Shown here piece by piece: positions 1-7,933 of a stretch of DNA of 64,000 nt. The notes below the pieces were generated by a model. It searched no databases and was not told where the DNA came from. It saw only the letters and a program-made list of their open reading frames with translations. The position numbers were made by a program, and so were the translations under genes. The stretch covers positions 1,550,001 to 1,614,000 of the forward strand of contig NZ_CP133784.1 in assembly GCF_034353875.1 (NCBI RefSeq). The letters run 5' to 3'. The stretch comes from Pseudomonas sp. MH9.2 (GTDB taxonomy: Bacteria > Pseudomonadota > Gammaproteobacteria > Pseudomonadales > Pseudomonadaceae). Position 1 is the first letter of the stretch, and the number at the start of each line of letters is the position of its first letter.

Positions 1-49
1 CGCCGATGTAGCTGCGGGCCTCGGCAACGCGAAGCTCAGCGGGCGTCAT
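1..49 (-). CDS. NlpC/P60-like tail assembly peptidase, N-terminal fragment
   Basis: Only the first 16 codons are in the window (MTPAELRVAEARSYIG). The ATG at 49-47 overlaps the TGA of the upstream DUF2163 gene as ATGA, so the two are translationally coupled. In siphovirus and gene-transfer-agent tail modules the order DUF2460, DUF2163, NlpC/P60 peptidase is typical, and the AEARSYIG stretch resembles the start of that peptidase. The gene order and the short match support the call; the catalytic Cys and His lie outside the window. A DUF6950-type protein is the alternative. Confidence 0.5.
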   Translation of the reverse strand, partial: MTPAELRVAEARSYIG

Positions 50-963
50 TCGACCACCTGCGAACCAACGAAACCGCCTGCTATCTGGCCACCCGGTGTT
101 AACAGAGGGACGCCGTCACCAATCGGAATCAGTGGCTCGCCCTTGTAGTTGATGAAGTTGCCGAAGGCAGTGCACGCCGTAGGGTTTTTGGGGCAGTCGC
201 GGCGGATGTCGAAGGTGTCGCCGACCTGCACGTCGAACGGAAGCGGCTCAAGTAGGCCAATAGTTCCAGACACCGAGCTGTACGCCTCGATCTGATACAA
301 GCGGCTGGCACTGGCATTGCGGCCGCCAGTCCAGCGGATGCGGCCAGGGATCGGCGAAGGGTTCAGCAGGAGCGCGCTGTCTGCAAATACTCGGCGTGGT
401 TCATCACCCATGCCCGTCACAGCCGCCGACATCCATAGCACCTCGGCATTCACGCCGCAGCCGGTCTGTGTGTTGGCCGGAGTGCCGAAAGTTGCCCGGC
501 AGGTCCGACTGTCCACATGCCCGATTGCCTGGCGCAAGCGCATCGCATAACTGAGCAGCTCAGGCATGTAAGCCACACCACTCTGGGTCGTAACCTCCCC
601 GGTGTCGCCCGCATCAATGATCATGTGACCCATGTTCAGGTCGCGATAATTGATCAGCAGCATTTCCCACTGGGCATTGTCGAGCTGGCCAGAGACCACT
701 ATTTCAAGAGTAATGCCCAAGGCATCTGCCGACAGCAGCGCATAGCCTTCCGAGTTATCGACGCTCAGTCCGGCGTCCGTGGCGATCACGCTCGAGTCAA
801 AGCCGTTGACCGATGAATAGGTGACGCCCTGGTACACAACATCCCGGTCAAGCGAGGTCAGGCCAAAGATGCGGCCGTCAGCCAAGATGAAGCGAAGGAT
901 GCGGCAGGTCGTGGTGACGGGTTGCTGCAAGTGAGCGCGTAAGGCTGTTGGAATAGTTCTCAC
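46..963 (-). CDS. DUF2163 phage tail protein (305 aa)
   Basis: This is a distal tail/baseplate hub protein of the DUF2163 family with the BR0599-type C-terminal region. The N-terminus (CRILRF, then LTSLDRDVVYQGVTY) is the family's typical beta-rich start. The C-terminus has the conserved RRDCPKNPTACTAFGN signature around residues 254-269, including Cys257. The start is GTG at 963, overlapping the TGA of the upstream gene (GTGA). It lies between the DUF2460 gene and the probable NlpC/P60 gene. The family belongs to tail tips of lambda-like siphophages and GTAs; its exact structural position here is inferred from gene order. Confidence 0.9.
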   Translation of the reverse strand: MRTIPTALRAHLQQPVTTTCRILRFILADGRIFGLTSLDRDVVYQGVTYSSVNGFDSSVIATDAGLSVDNSEGYALLSADALGITLEIVVSGQLDNAQWEMLLINYRDLNMGHMIIDAGDTGEVTTQSGVAYMPELLSYAMRLRQAIGHVDSRTCRATFGTPANTQTGCGVNAEVLWMSAAVTGMGDEPRRVFADSALLLNPSPIPGRIRWTGGRNASASRLYQIEAYSSVSGTIGLLEPLPFDVQVGDTFDIRRDCPKNPTACTAFGNFINYKGEPLIPIGDGVPLLTPGGQIAGGFVGSQVVE

Positions 964-1553
964 TGGCGATCCTCCACAAGGTCAACATCTGCGGTCAGCA
1001 CATACCCATTGCTGAATCGGGCGATGGGGTCGCAGTCGAGACGGTCAGATTCAAAGCGAACCGGAACATCAAACTCGCCTGACCAGGTGATCGGCGAACC
1101 CGGTGGGGCCGTGACGGTGACCATGCCGGTCGTGTAATTGACACTGGCTGCTACCGGCTGGCCACCCTCATAAATAACGATCGTCCCGGCCACCGGTTTG
1201 GTAATCGGACGGGCAAAGCTGATGGGACCAAAGGCATAAGACTTCGACAGGGCAAGGGTCTGTGCAACACCGGTGCCCTCCCCAATCAACTCATGTTCGC
1301 CGAGATAATCCGTCCAATCCTTGAACCGGAATGCAATCAGACTTCCCATACAGGCCATGTGTGCGCCGCGAACCAATAGATGGTCCTCAGGCTTTAGCGC
1401 CTGGTAGGTCACGCTGTATCTGCCCAATGGCAGAGCCCAATCCGCATTACGGCGCTCACGCCCATTACGCAACTGGGTGATGCGTGTTTTGAATTCCTGC
1501 CCGAACTGCGACCCGTAAGAGACGCAGTCCAACAGCCTGGTTTCGTTGAACAT
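960..1553 (-). CDS. DUF2460 phage tail protein (197 aa)
   Basis: Distal-tail-type protein of the DUF2460 (TIGR02217-like) family. The N-terminus has the family's YGSQFGQEFKTRITQLRNGRERRNADW segment near residues 13-39, and the C-terminus ends in the FDVPVRFESDRLDCD motif. The length is normal for the family. Its ATG shares a base with the tape-measure stop (TGATG), and its own stop overlaps the next start, so tape measure, DUF2460, DUF2163 and the peptidase form one tightly coupled unit. It probably forms the distal tail ring that joins the tube to the baseplate hub. Confidence 0.9.
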   Translation of the reverse strand: MFNETRLLDCVSYGSQFGQEFKTRITQLRNGRERRNADWALPLGRYSVTYQALKPEDHLLVRGAHMACMGSLIAFRFKDWTDYLGEHELIGEGTGVAQTLALSKSYAFGPISFARPITKPVAGTIVIYEGGQPVAASVNYTTGMVTVTAPPGSPITWSGEFDVPVRFESDRLDCDPIARFSNGYVLTADVDLVEDRQ

Positions 1554-4500
1554 CAGCCAAGCCTCGCTTGAGCGATACGTTGTTTGCGGGCAGCGTCATT
1601 GTTGAGCTGTGTAGAGGTGCGGCGGTCTACACGACCCTGGACGTTGATGGTTTGGTTGACTACTGATTGGCGCCCGCTGTTGCCCTGGCCACCTGATGAC
1701 TCGATACCCGCAAGGGTTTTGTCCAGCTTTGCGCTGGTCTGGGCAGTTGTGACGCGCTCGCCCTTTTGCAGGAGCCAGGTGCCGTCTTGCGGTACAGAGT
1801 CGATACCGTCGTGCGCCATACCCGAGAGTGCAGCGCCTTTGGCAACGGCGTTGGTTGCCAAAATACCGGCAATGGCTGGAACAGAGTTGCCACCGAAGGA
1901 CGCGAGCGAAGCGGCGGCGGCAGCAGGCGCGTACGCCGTAGCGATTGCAGTACCTGTAATGCCTGCACTGGCGATGGCCGCGGTATCACCAACTCCACCA
2001 ATAACCAGTTTTATGGCTTGATGGATTAGCCATTGCGCAATCATGTCGGCCAAGCCTTTGACCAGCGAAGTCACCATGCTGTCGACGATGTTCCGGAACG
2101 AATCGCCAAGGCTCTGGTTCTCAAGAATCATTGCTGAAATGGCATCGCCGAAACTGCCTTGCAGGGTATCGAGCTGACTTGATACCTGATCGTTTACGAT
2201 TTGCGCGTAATCACTCGCCGTATCGGCATAGTTCGCCCACGCCTCAGAAACGCCATCAAGCCAATCGTTCTGTGCTTGGTCCTGACGCTCATAGTATTTT
2301 TCTTGCAGCTCCATGCGCTTATCGAGGTTTTCGCTAAGCAAGTCCGTCTCTTTAGCGTAAACATCATCTGATATGGCACCGCTGTTCTGCTGTTCTTGCA
2401 GGTCTTTAATGTCCTGCGCATATTGTTGACGAATCGCAAGGTCTTGCTTCAGTCGATCCCTGACCTTGTCACCCATGCCCGCCCCAGCCAGCTCCAGGTC
2501 GAAACCGTTTTTCTGGGTCTGGTAGGCAATGTCCTGCGCGGCCGCAAACGCTGCAACTTTGGCGGCGTCCTCGTTGGTTTGCTTTAACTGCTTCTTGATG
2601 TCCAGCTCGGCAGCAAGCCCTTTAAGTCGCTCCTGCTGCTCAGCATTGATCCCAACCAACTTTCCCGACTCAATTTCGAAGGCCAGCTGAGAGACTTCAC
2701 TCGCCTTTTTTCGCTTATCGGTGGTGGTGTTGATCAGCTCAATTTCTCGCTCATATCCCTCCGCCGAGTTTTCGAAAGCGGTCAGCAATTTTTGCGCAGC
2801 CGCAGCGGCCGCCGAAATTTCTTTGTTGCTTTCGCGCTGACTGCTTATCAGCAGCTTATTGGCGGCGACCTGCGATTTGACAGCCGTCGCAGCCGACACA
2901 ATGGCAACACGGTCAGTCTCGGAAAGATCGGCATGTTCTGCGATGTAGCGGTTCGCCTCTTTCACCGCATCGCCATTGTCTTGCAGGCTTCCGAGCTGTT
3001 TTGTCAGCGTATCGAGATACTTTTGCCCGGCCCCAGTAAAGCCAGCTTTGGCGATATTATTGGCATTTGCCTCGGCCGTGTTGCGGGCTAAAATATCGCT
3101 CTGAAGTGCCAACCTATCGTTAACTTGGCGCAATACAACGTCCGCGTCTGCCACGACGCTCGCTTGCGTTTCCCAACTTTTCAGCTGTGCCGGACTGATC
3201 TGCCCACTGGAGGCTGCTTCGCGAAGGATTGGCCCCAACGCTTCGCCATTCGCTTTCGCCTCATCCAGCTTTCCAATAAAGGCATCGTAGCTGCGAACCT
3301 GATCGGCGACTTTTGCCAGATCGACCATTTCAATGTTGGAAATGTCGACAAGCCCACTTTGGACGGACGTCTTTAGATCGGCATAGGCGTTATCCACGGC
3401 CATCGTGGCGCCCAGCTGCTTGTCGCGCCAGACATTCACCTGATTTTGCTGCTGGTCCGCATTTAACTTATTGAACTCAAGCCGTACTTGATCGACAGCG
3501 GTACCCAGGCTGCTCAGGTCCCCCTTCAGCTTGTCCGATTTGCTGCTGAAATCAACGAACGAAAGCGCAACAGCTCCTGCAATGAATGCCAGCCCGACTG
3601 GCCCCCCAAGCAGCGCGAGCAATCCCGAGCCGGCACGTACTAAGCCGGCGCCAGCTGCGCTTGCTGCCCGCAGAGCAAAGCCGTAAGCAGTTGTAGCGGA
3701 TGCGGAGAGCGTTGCCGCAGTCGCTTCAGCTCCTCGTGCCCCAGAAAGTGCAGCACTCGCCGCGAGTGCCTTGGCCTTGGCCGCATCAAGCAGCCTCTCA
3801 GCAATGGCTATGTCATTCACGCTGGTAGCCAGCGCAAGATTTAGGCGAGCGTTGGTCACTGCGTTTTTTGCGGTGACTAGATCCACCTCAGCTTTACGCA
3901 CGGCAGCCGCCGTGGCTACAGCGTTGGCGGCTGCAACTTCACCCATCGCGAGGACGTTCATGCCGGCAGCGATGGCTGTATTTGCAAAGCCGGCGGCAAC
4001 TCGACCAAGGGCACCAACTAAGCCGACCCCCAGTACAGATACGATTTTTTCGATGTTGGCCGTATCAAGCGATTTGGAAATACTGACCAATGCGCCAGCC
4101 GCCTCCACCGAAACGCCCGTCAACTGATCCATGGTCCCGACAGTGCGGGTCACTGAGTTTTGAACGGTCGTGAAAGCATGCGCAATAGTGGTCTGTGCTT
4201 TAGCAAACGCCGCGTCGATTGCCTCCGTTTGCCCAAGAATCGCGTTAAATACTGCCTTGGATGTGAGCGTGCCTGCTGCACCCAGGGTGCGCAGCTCGCC
4301 AACCGTGACACCCATGCCTGCCGCAATAGCATTCGCCAGAGCGGGTGCTTGCTCCATCACAGAGTTCAGCTCTTCACCGCGAAGCACACCCGAGGCAAAG
4401 GCCTGGCCTAACTGGACCAAAGCAGCTGAGGCGGACTCAGCAGAAACACCTGATGCCGACATGGCTTTGCTGATCGATTCGGTCACCCGGATTGCTTCAG

Positions 4501-4894
4501 TCTGTGAGACACCCAGCACCTTGGTGCTGGACGCAATCCGCTGGTACAGCTCGGCGGTAGGCTCGAGCGCAGAGGTTGACCGCTGAGCAACGTCGAACAC
4601 CGCCTGCGTGGCTACAGCCAGCTCCTGCTGAGTACCAGTGACTTGCTTCAACCTGTTTTGGACGGAGGTCCAGGTTTCGGCGTACTGAACGATCTGCTGC
4701 GTACCCAGGTAGCCAACAGCAGCCACCCCGATGGTTTTCAGCGAATTGGTAACCGACTGGCTAGCATTCTTGGCACTGCTTTCGATCTGGCCCATCGACT
4801 TTTTGGCGGATTCACCGGCCTTGTCCATTGGCCCGGTAAAGCCGCCGATTTTTGCTATGAGGTCGAGCGTCAGAGTGCCCAGCGAGCGAGCCAT
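1553..4894 (-). CDS. Tail length tape measure protein (1113 aa)
   Basis: The protein sits inside the tail tube, sets tail length and is ejected at infection. Residues about 65-230 are the tape-measure N-terminal domain (YAETWTSVQNRLKQVTG, then GVLRGEELNSVMEQAPALAN). Next come Ala-rich hydrophobic segments around 285-460 and long charged helical coiled-coil stretches at about 480-880. A lambda gpH-like C-terminal region follows (ADMIAQWLIHQAIKLVIGG). The end is basic and cleaved in many relatives. The RBS AAGGA lies 6 nt before ATG at 4894. It follows the G/GT chaperone genes, as in lambda. At about 0.15 nm per residue it predicts a tail near 165 nm, which is an inference only. Confidence 0.95.
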   Translation of the reverse strand: MARSLGTLTLDLIAKIGGFTGPMDKAGESAKKSMGQIESSAKNASQSVTNSLKTIGVAAVGYLGTQQIVQYAETWTSVQNRLKQVTGTQQELAVATQAVFDVAQRSTSALEPTAELYQRIASSTKVLGVSQTEAIRVTESISKAMSASGVSAESASAALVQLGQAFASGVLRGEELNSVMEQAPALANAIAAGMGVTVGELRTLGAAGTLTSKAVFNAILGQTEAIDAAFAKAQTTIAHAFTTVQNSVTRTVGTMDQLTGVSVEAAGALVSISKSLDTANIEKIVSVLGVGLVGALGRVAAGFANTAIAAGMNVLAMGEVAAANAVATAAAVRKAEVDLVTAKNAVTNARLNLALATSVNDIAIAERLLDAAKAKALAASAALSGARGAEATAATLSASATTAYGFALRAASAAGAGLVRAGSGLLALLGGPVGLAFIAGAVALSFVDFSSKSDKLKGDLSSLGTAVDQVRLEFNKLNADQQQNQVNVWRDKQLGATMAVDNAYADLKTSVQSGLVDISNIEMVDLAKVADQVRSYDAFIGKLDEAKANGEALGPILREAASSGQISPAQLKSWETQASVVADADVVLRQVNDRLALQSDILARNTAEANANNIAKAGFTGAGQKYLDTLTKQLGSLQDNGDAVKEANRYIAEHADLSETDRVAIVSAATAVKSQVAANKLLISSQRESNKEISAAAAAAQKLLTAFENSAEGYEREIELINTTTDKRKKASEVSQLAFEIESGKLVGINAEQQERLKGLAAELDIKKQLKQTNEDAAKVAAFAAAQDIAYQTQKNGFDLELAGAGMGDKVRDRLKQDLAIRQQYAQDIKDLQEQQNSGAISDDVYAKETDLLSENLDKRMELQEKYYERQDQAQNDWLDGVSEAWANYADTASDYAQIVNDQVSSQLDTLQGSFGDAISAMILENQSLGDSFRNIVDSMVTSLVKGLADMIAQWLIHQAIKLVIGGVGDTAAIASAGITGTAIATAYAPAAAAASLASFGGNSVPAIAGILATNAVAKGAALSGMAHDGIDSVPQDGTWLLQKGERVTTAQTSAKLDKTLAGIESSGGQGNSGRQSVVNQTINVQGRVDRRTSTQLNNDAARKQRIAQARLG

Positions 4895-4903
4895 GCGCGT
4901 TCC

Positions 4904-5212
4904 TTACTGCCATGTTTCCATAGCGCGTTCGAGTGTCAGTTCTGGTAGGTCCATATGAGGCGCGAAGTCCTCAATGGCGAATGTTTTTTTGCCGGTTTTG
5001 ACGTTGCCGTACAACGTCATGAAACGCGCTATCGCCACCTCGATACGCATCCCCTGATTCAACGATCCGCGCTTGCCGCGAAACTTGCACCAGATCATAA
5101 ATTCAGGGTACGTAATGTTTTCTTGCGCTTCGGCGATGGTGCGGCCGCCGATTCCGTTCATCACCAGCTCGCACCATATTTCGTCTATTTTTTCGAGGTC
5201 GGCGTCTTTCCC
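4904..5212 (-). CDS. Tail assembly chaperone T region, reached by -1 frameshift from G
   Basis: The frame encodes the lambda gpT-like (DUF4035-type) segment: GGRTIAEAQENITYPEFMIW, then KRGSLNQGMRIEVAIARFM. In the -1 frame it is open from the slippery heptamer at 5212-5206 through the T domain with no stop ([18 protein letters not shown] joins the two parts). The expected GT fusion is about 213 aa. A separate start is possible (GTG at 5164, ATG at 5161), but nothing resembling a strong ribosome site precedes it. In lambda the GT fusion recruits tail-tube subunits to the tape measure. It ends 10 nt upstream of the tape-measure start. Confidence 0.85.
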   Translation of the reverse strand, partial: GKDADLEKIDEIWCELVMNGIGGRTIAEAQENITYPEFMIWCKFRGKRGSLNQGMRIEVAIARFMTLYGNVKTGKKTFAIEDFAPHMDLPELTLERAMETWQ

Positions 5213-5544
5213 AGGTTCTGCACTTCACCAATGGTGATCAGCAGAGCGTGAGTCAGCGAGTCGGCGATAGGCCCGCGCTCGGGGTCGTTTTCGCCGGTGA
5301 GGTCTGCCACGGCAAACACAGGCTTTCCGTCGCCATCACAGATGCTGGAGGCGATCCTTGCGGCTAAGAAATTGTCATTGCGAACAGAGCTGATATCACC
5401 CACGGCCGTGTGATAACCCAGCGGGCGGATATACGTTTTAAACTTGTGCTTCACGCCGTCATGTTCCCAAACGATTTCCTTGGGTACCGGCTTCGATGTG
5501 AACGCTTTGGACTTGGTGAGGTTTTCAATACTCAGGTCCATCAC
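5185..5544 (-). CDS. Tail assembly chaperone G (119 aa)
   Basis: Lambda gpG-like chaperone that keeps the tape measure soluble and helps tail-tube assembly; it is not expected in the virion. The body ([19 protein letters not shown], then [21 protein letters not shown]) fits the tail assembly chaperone family. The last codons CTG GGA AAG contain the slippery sequence G-GGA-AAG; reading on in frame gives a stop six codons later, while slipping back enters the T frame. The start overlaps the stop of the tail-tube gene (ATGA), so G is coupled to the most abundant tail protein. Confidence 0.9.
   Translation of the reverse strand: MMDLSIENLTKSKAFTSKPVPKEIVWEHDGVKHKFKTYIRPLGYHTAVGDISSVRNDNFLAARIASSICDGDGKPVFAVADLTGENDPERGPIADSLTHALLITIGEVQNLGKTPTSKK
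5206..5212 (-). promoter_or_regulatory. Programmed -1 ribosomal frameshift site GGGAAAG
   Basis: Reading on the minus strand, the zero frame is CAG AAC CTG GGA AAG ACG. The heptamer G GGA AAG is the same slippery sequence used in the lambda G-T overlap, in the same phase, and sits six codons before the zero-frame TAG. The -1 frame downstream is open and encodes the conserved T domain. Both observations support a functional site; the frameshift rate cannot be read from the sequence. Confidence 0.88.
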
Positions 5545-6038
5545 ACGGCGACCTTACGAATCCAGGCTGAGCCGCCCGAGCGCTGGATGGTGGCTGCGGT
5601 GGTCACGACAGTGTTGGCTGCAAAGTCGAACGGAAAGTCGCTGACATAGCCATCGAAAACGAACCAGGTGCGCGTTTTGGGCAGCACGAAGTCATCGCCT
5701 TCAGTGCTGAGGGTTGGGGGAATATCTTTCCCATCAGACCAGCCAACAACCCAGTGCACACTTTCAATCGTGTCGTCTTCAGACAGCTGATACAAGCGCA
5801 CATGGGATTCATTACGCGGGTCAGCATTGAGCGTCAGCGAGGCCTGACCAGGCGTGCGCAAGCCACGCATATAGCTGCGAACCATTGCGCTCAGGCAAGT
5901 GGTCTCGATCTGGTCAGCAGGATTACCGCCTGGACTGAATGCCGTTGCGCACTCGATTTCGATGACTTCCAGCTTTGCTGGGTCAGCTATGGTGGGTACG
6001 AGAGCATAGATCTGCGTGCCCTGGGCAAGAATGGACAT
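5541..6038 (-). CDS. Major tail tube protein (165 aa)
   Basis: Lambda gpV/tail-tube family protein that polymerises as rings around the tape measure. The sequence begins with the typical [15 protein letters not shown] and has the [21 protein letters not shown] segment near residues 29-49, a family hallmark. RBS GGAG lies 8 nt before ATG at 6038. A terminator stands just upstream, so this gene opens the tail transcription unit but is presumably still reached by antiterminated transcription from the head genes. Its stop overlaps the G start. Confidence 0.9.
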   Translation of the reverse strand: MSILAQGTQIYALVPTIADPAKLEVIEIECATAFSPGGNPADQIETTCLSAMVRSYMRGLRTPGQASLTLNADPRNESHVRLYQLSEDDTIESVHWVVGWSDGKDIPPTLSTEGDDFVLPKTRTWFVFDGYVSDFPFDFAANTVVTTAATIQRSGGSAWIRKVAV

Positions 6039-6056
6039 AGGTGTCTCCTACAGACG

Positions 6057-6079
6057 AAAAAAAACCCGCATAGGGCGGG
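6057..6079 (-). terminator. Rho-independent terminator upstream of the tail tube gene
   Basis: On the minus strand CCCGC-CCTAT-GCGGG is followed by eight T. It lies between the DUF3168 gene and the tail-tube gene, inside the late operon, and probably tunes the head-to-tail expression ratio or is bypassed by Q-modified polymerase. Confidence 0.8.
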
Positions 6080-6096
6080 CAGAATTTGCGGGTGGG

Positions 6097-6462
6097 TTAA
6101 CGCGGGACTAACCAGTCAACATCGAAGCTGTAGCGGTAGGTTTTGGTTTGAGGATCTCTCGACTCACCACCCCAGCGGATGATGTAAGCCTGCAACTCGA
6201 TGGCGTCCCGGATGGCCGCTGCAATTGCTCGCACCTGAGAACCTGTCGGAGCATAGGCATCCACTTGCAGCGTGAAACCGTCCACGTCCGGGCGACCAGC
6301 CAGGTAGTTTTCCGGGCTGCCAGTGATCATTTGCCACACTGCGTAAGGGTTTACGGTGTCTTGGGGTGCCTCGCCAAATGGATAAAGTCTTGTCGGGCTG
6401 GTGCCCAGCAACGCGGTCACGCCCGCATCGGCAGCGCAGACCGCAAATATCGGTGCAAACAT
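6097..6462 (-). CDS. DUF3168 tail terminator/completion protein (121 aa)
   Basis: DUF3168 family, related to the tail-completion/terminator ring that caps the tail and joins it to the head. Visible features are the N-terminal VCAADAGVTALLG, the central NPYAVWQMITGSPENYLAGRPD and the C-terminal RYSFDVDWLVPR. RBS GAGG precedes ATG at 6462. It lies between the HK97-gp10 gene and the tail tube, the usual place for this protein. Confidence 0.88.
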   Translation of the reverse strand: MFAPIFAVCAADAGVTALLGTSPTRLYPFGEAPQDTVNPYAVWQMITGSPENYLAGRPDVDGFTLQVDAYAPTGSQVRAIAAAIRDAIELQAYIIRWGGESRDPQTKTYRYSFDVDWLVPR

Positions 6463-6470
6463 CGGCCACC

Positions 6471-6935
6471 TCAGACTAATCGATCAATTTCGCTACGAAG
6501 TTCGGCAGCAAGCTTTTCGGTCACCGCTGCGACATTGCTTTGCAGCGCGGGCCGCAAAAACGGATGAGCCTGCATGTGCTCTGTACCGAGCTCAATGTAC
6601 CTCCAGTGCCGGGTGTCACCGCCGGGATTACCGGAAGCGTCCTGGCTGTACTGGTTTCTGCTGGCACCGCCACGAACGCCAACACGCATCATGATCCCGC
6701 CTTCGCGCTTGCCGCCGCGCGGAGACTCCTGGGTCACGATGTTTTTCCAGACCTTCTCCTTGGTTTGCGGATCATCGATCGCCTTGGCATTCGCTCGAGC
6801 AGCATCGCGGACGATGTTCATTGCTTTGCGGGAAGCACGGCGCAGACCTGTTTTTTGCAAGCGAGGCGCGAGGGTTTTCAGCTTTTCGATAACGCCATTG
6901 AGACCTTCAACTCTGAATTCAATGCTGTCAGCCAT
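6471..6935 (-). CDS. HK97 gp10-like morphogenesis protein (154 aa)
   Basis: Head-tail joining protein of the HK97-gp10 family. The N-terminus (EFRVEGLNGVIEKLKTLAP) and the C-terminus (RYIELGTEHMQAHPFLRPAL) are the family's signature; the Gly-Thr and HPFLRPA elements are plain. Two consecutive ATGs exist at 6938 and 6935; the second is better spaced from GGGGTGA. The start overlaps the end of the head-closure gene by a few bases. It is thought to act in neck or tail-terminator assembly. Confidence 0.88.
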   Translation of the reverse strand: MADSIEFRVEGLNGVIEKLKTLAPRLQKTGLRRASRKAMNIVRDAARANAKAIDDPQTKEKVWKNIVTQESPRGGKREGGIMMRVGVRGGASRNQYSQDASGNPGGDTRHWRYIELGTEHMQAHPFLRPALQSNVAAVTEKLAAELRSEIDRLV

Positions 6936-7266
6936 CATTCACCCCTGCAGCGACAAGCAAGGTCAGGTACTCCAGCCCTGATACCTTGTCAGGGAGTGGT
7001 AGGCCTTGGATGTTGTAGATCACGTCGCGGTGAAGGATGCGCATCGTCGGCAGGATGCCAGTCCGGTACCGGATAACGATCCGGGCGCTGACCTCTGACT
7101 GGCCTGCCTTAGCTGCGATGAGATCGCGAGCGCTGAGTGCCTCAATGGAAGCCGGAACCTTGCTCCAGACTAATGTCCAACCCTCAAGCATTTCACCTGT
7201 GGCCGGATCCTGCTGCAGACCTGGTGCTTCGAAGTCCAAACGATGCCGCAGTTTTCCTGAGCGCAT
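6928..7266 (-). CDS. Phage head closure protein, SPP1 gp16-like (112 aa)
   Basis: Head-tail adaptor. MRSGKLRHRLDFE at the start and RIVIRYRTGILPTMRILHRDVIYNIQG in the second half are the conserved parts of the phage head-tail joining family; the length fits. The ATG at 7266 shares its A with the TGA of the upstream connector gene (TGATG). It probably forms the stopper ring below the connector and gates the DNA channel. Confidence 0.9.
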   Translation of the reverse strand: MRSGKLRHRLDFEAPGLQQDPATGEMLEGWTLVWSKVPASIEALSARDLIAAKAGQSEVSARIVIRYRTGILPTMRILHRDVIYNIQGLPLPDKVSGLEYLTLLVAAGVNDG

Positions 7267-7607
7267 CACACCCCCCAGCCAATACGATACGGCGTGAGCA
7301 GTGAGCGAGAACCCATCGGCAGTTGAGAAGAGGTCGCGCCCACAATGACGTCTTCCCTGCTCTCAAAAAGGCTGCCCAAGATCAGCAAGCAAGCAGCACG
7401 GACAGACGGATTTATCAGAATCGGATCAGTACCAGCAACGCCATCCAATACCGCTTGATCCAGCGCCTGCTGGTCAGCATAAAAATGTCTGTTAAGAAAT
7501 TGTGCAGCGCTGTCCTCGGCAGCCTCGAGCAACAACACTACATAATCCGAATCTTCCTGCTCAGCCCGTAAGTGCTGCATGGCAACATCGACGGTGATAG
7601 CAGTCAT
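7266..7607 (-). CDS. Head-tail connector protein, gp6-like (113 aa)
   Basis: HK97 gp6/SPP1 gp15-like adaptor that docks under the portal. MTAITVDVAMQHLRAEQEDSD and the helical middle (LLLEAAEDSAAQFLNRHFY) are typical, as is the later block SVRAACLLILGSLFESRED. RBS GGAG precedes ATG at 7607 by 7 nt. It is coupled to the head-closure gene downstream. Confidence 0.88.
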   Translation of the reverse strand: MTAITVDVAMQHLRAEQEDSDYVVLLLEAAEDSAAQFLNRHFYADQQALDQAVLDGVAGTDPILINPSVRAACLLILGSLFESREDVIVGATSSQLPMGSRSLLTPYRIGWGV

Positions 7608-7608
7608 T

Positions 7609-7869
7609 TCAAGCTCCCGGTTTTTCGTCAGTTGCCAAACCTTTGGCTATGAGCTGCGCAGCTTCATGCTTTGGCGACTCATATCCTTCACCTCCTGCGC
7701 GCTTGATCTCTTTACCATCCAGGTAGCTGCGCAACGGGTAAATCGTTACCCCCCGTCTCGCCCCTCCCGTTTCCGGCTGAGGCTCTTTGGCTTGAGGGGT
7801 TACCGAAGCTGTAACGCCCTGCTGATCTTGGGTACTTGCTGGAACATCACTCTTTGAAGTGCGAGCCAT
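7609..7869 (-). CDS. Small phage protein of unknown function (86 aa)
   Basis: Not recognised. The first 40 residues are polar and probably disordered (Ser, Gln, Pro rich); the second half (VTIYPLRSYLDGKEIKRAGGEGYESPKHEAAQLIAKGLA) looks like a small folded domain. It sits between the capsid and the first connector, where head-decoration proteins or short connector-associated proteins are often found. RBS GAGAGGAA precedes ATG at 7869. A head-related role is inferred from position only. Confidence 0.7.
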   Translation of the reverse strand: MARTSKSDVPASTQDQQGVTASVTPQAKEPQPETGGARRGVTIYPLRSYLDGKEIKRAGGEGYESPKHEAAQLIAKGLATDEKPGA

Positions 7870-7933
7870 TTCCTCTCTCCTGCGTACAGCAAAGCCGCCC
7901 CGTGGACGGCTGGCTGTTGTTTCGCGGTGCGAA

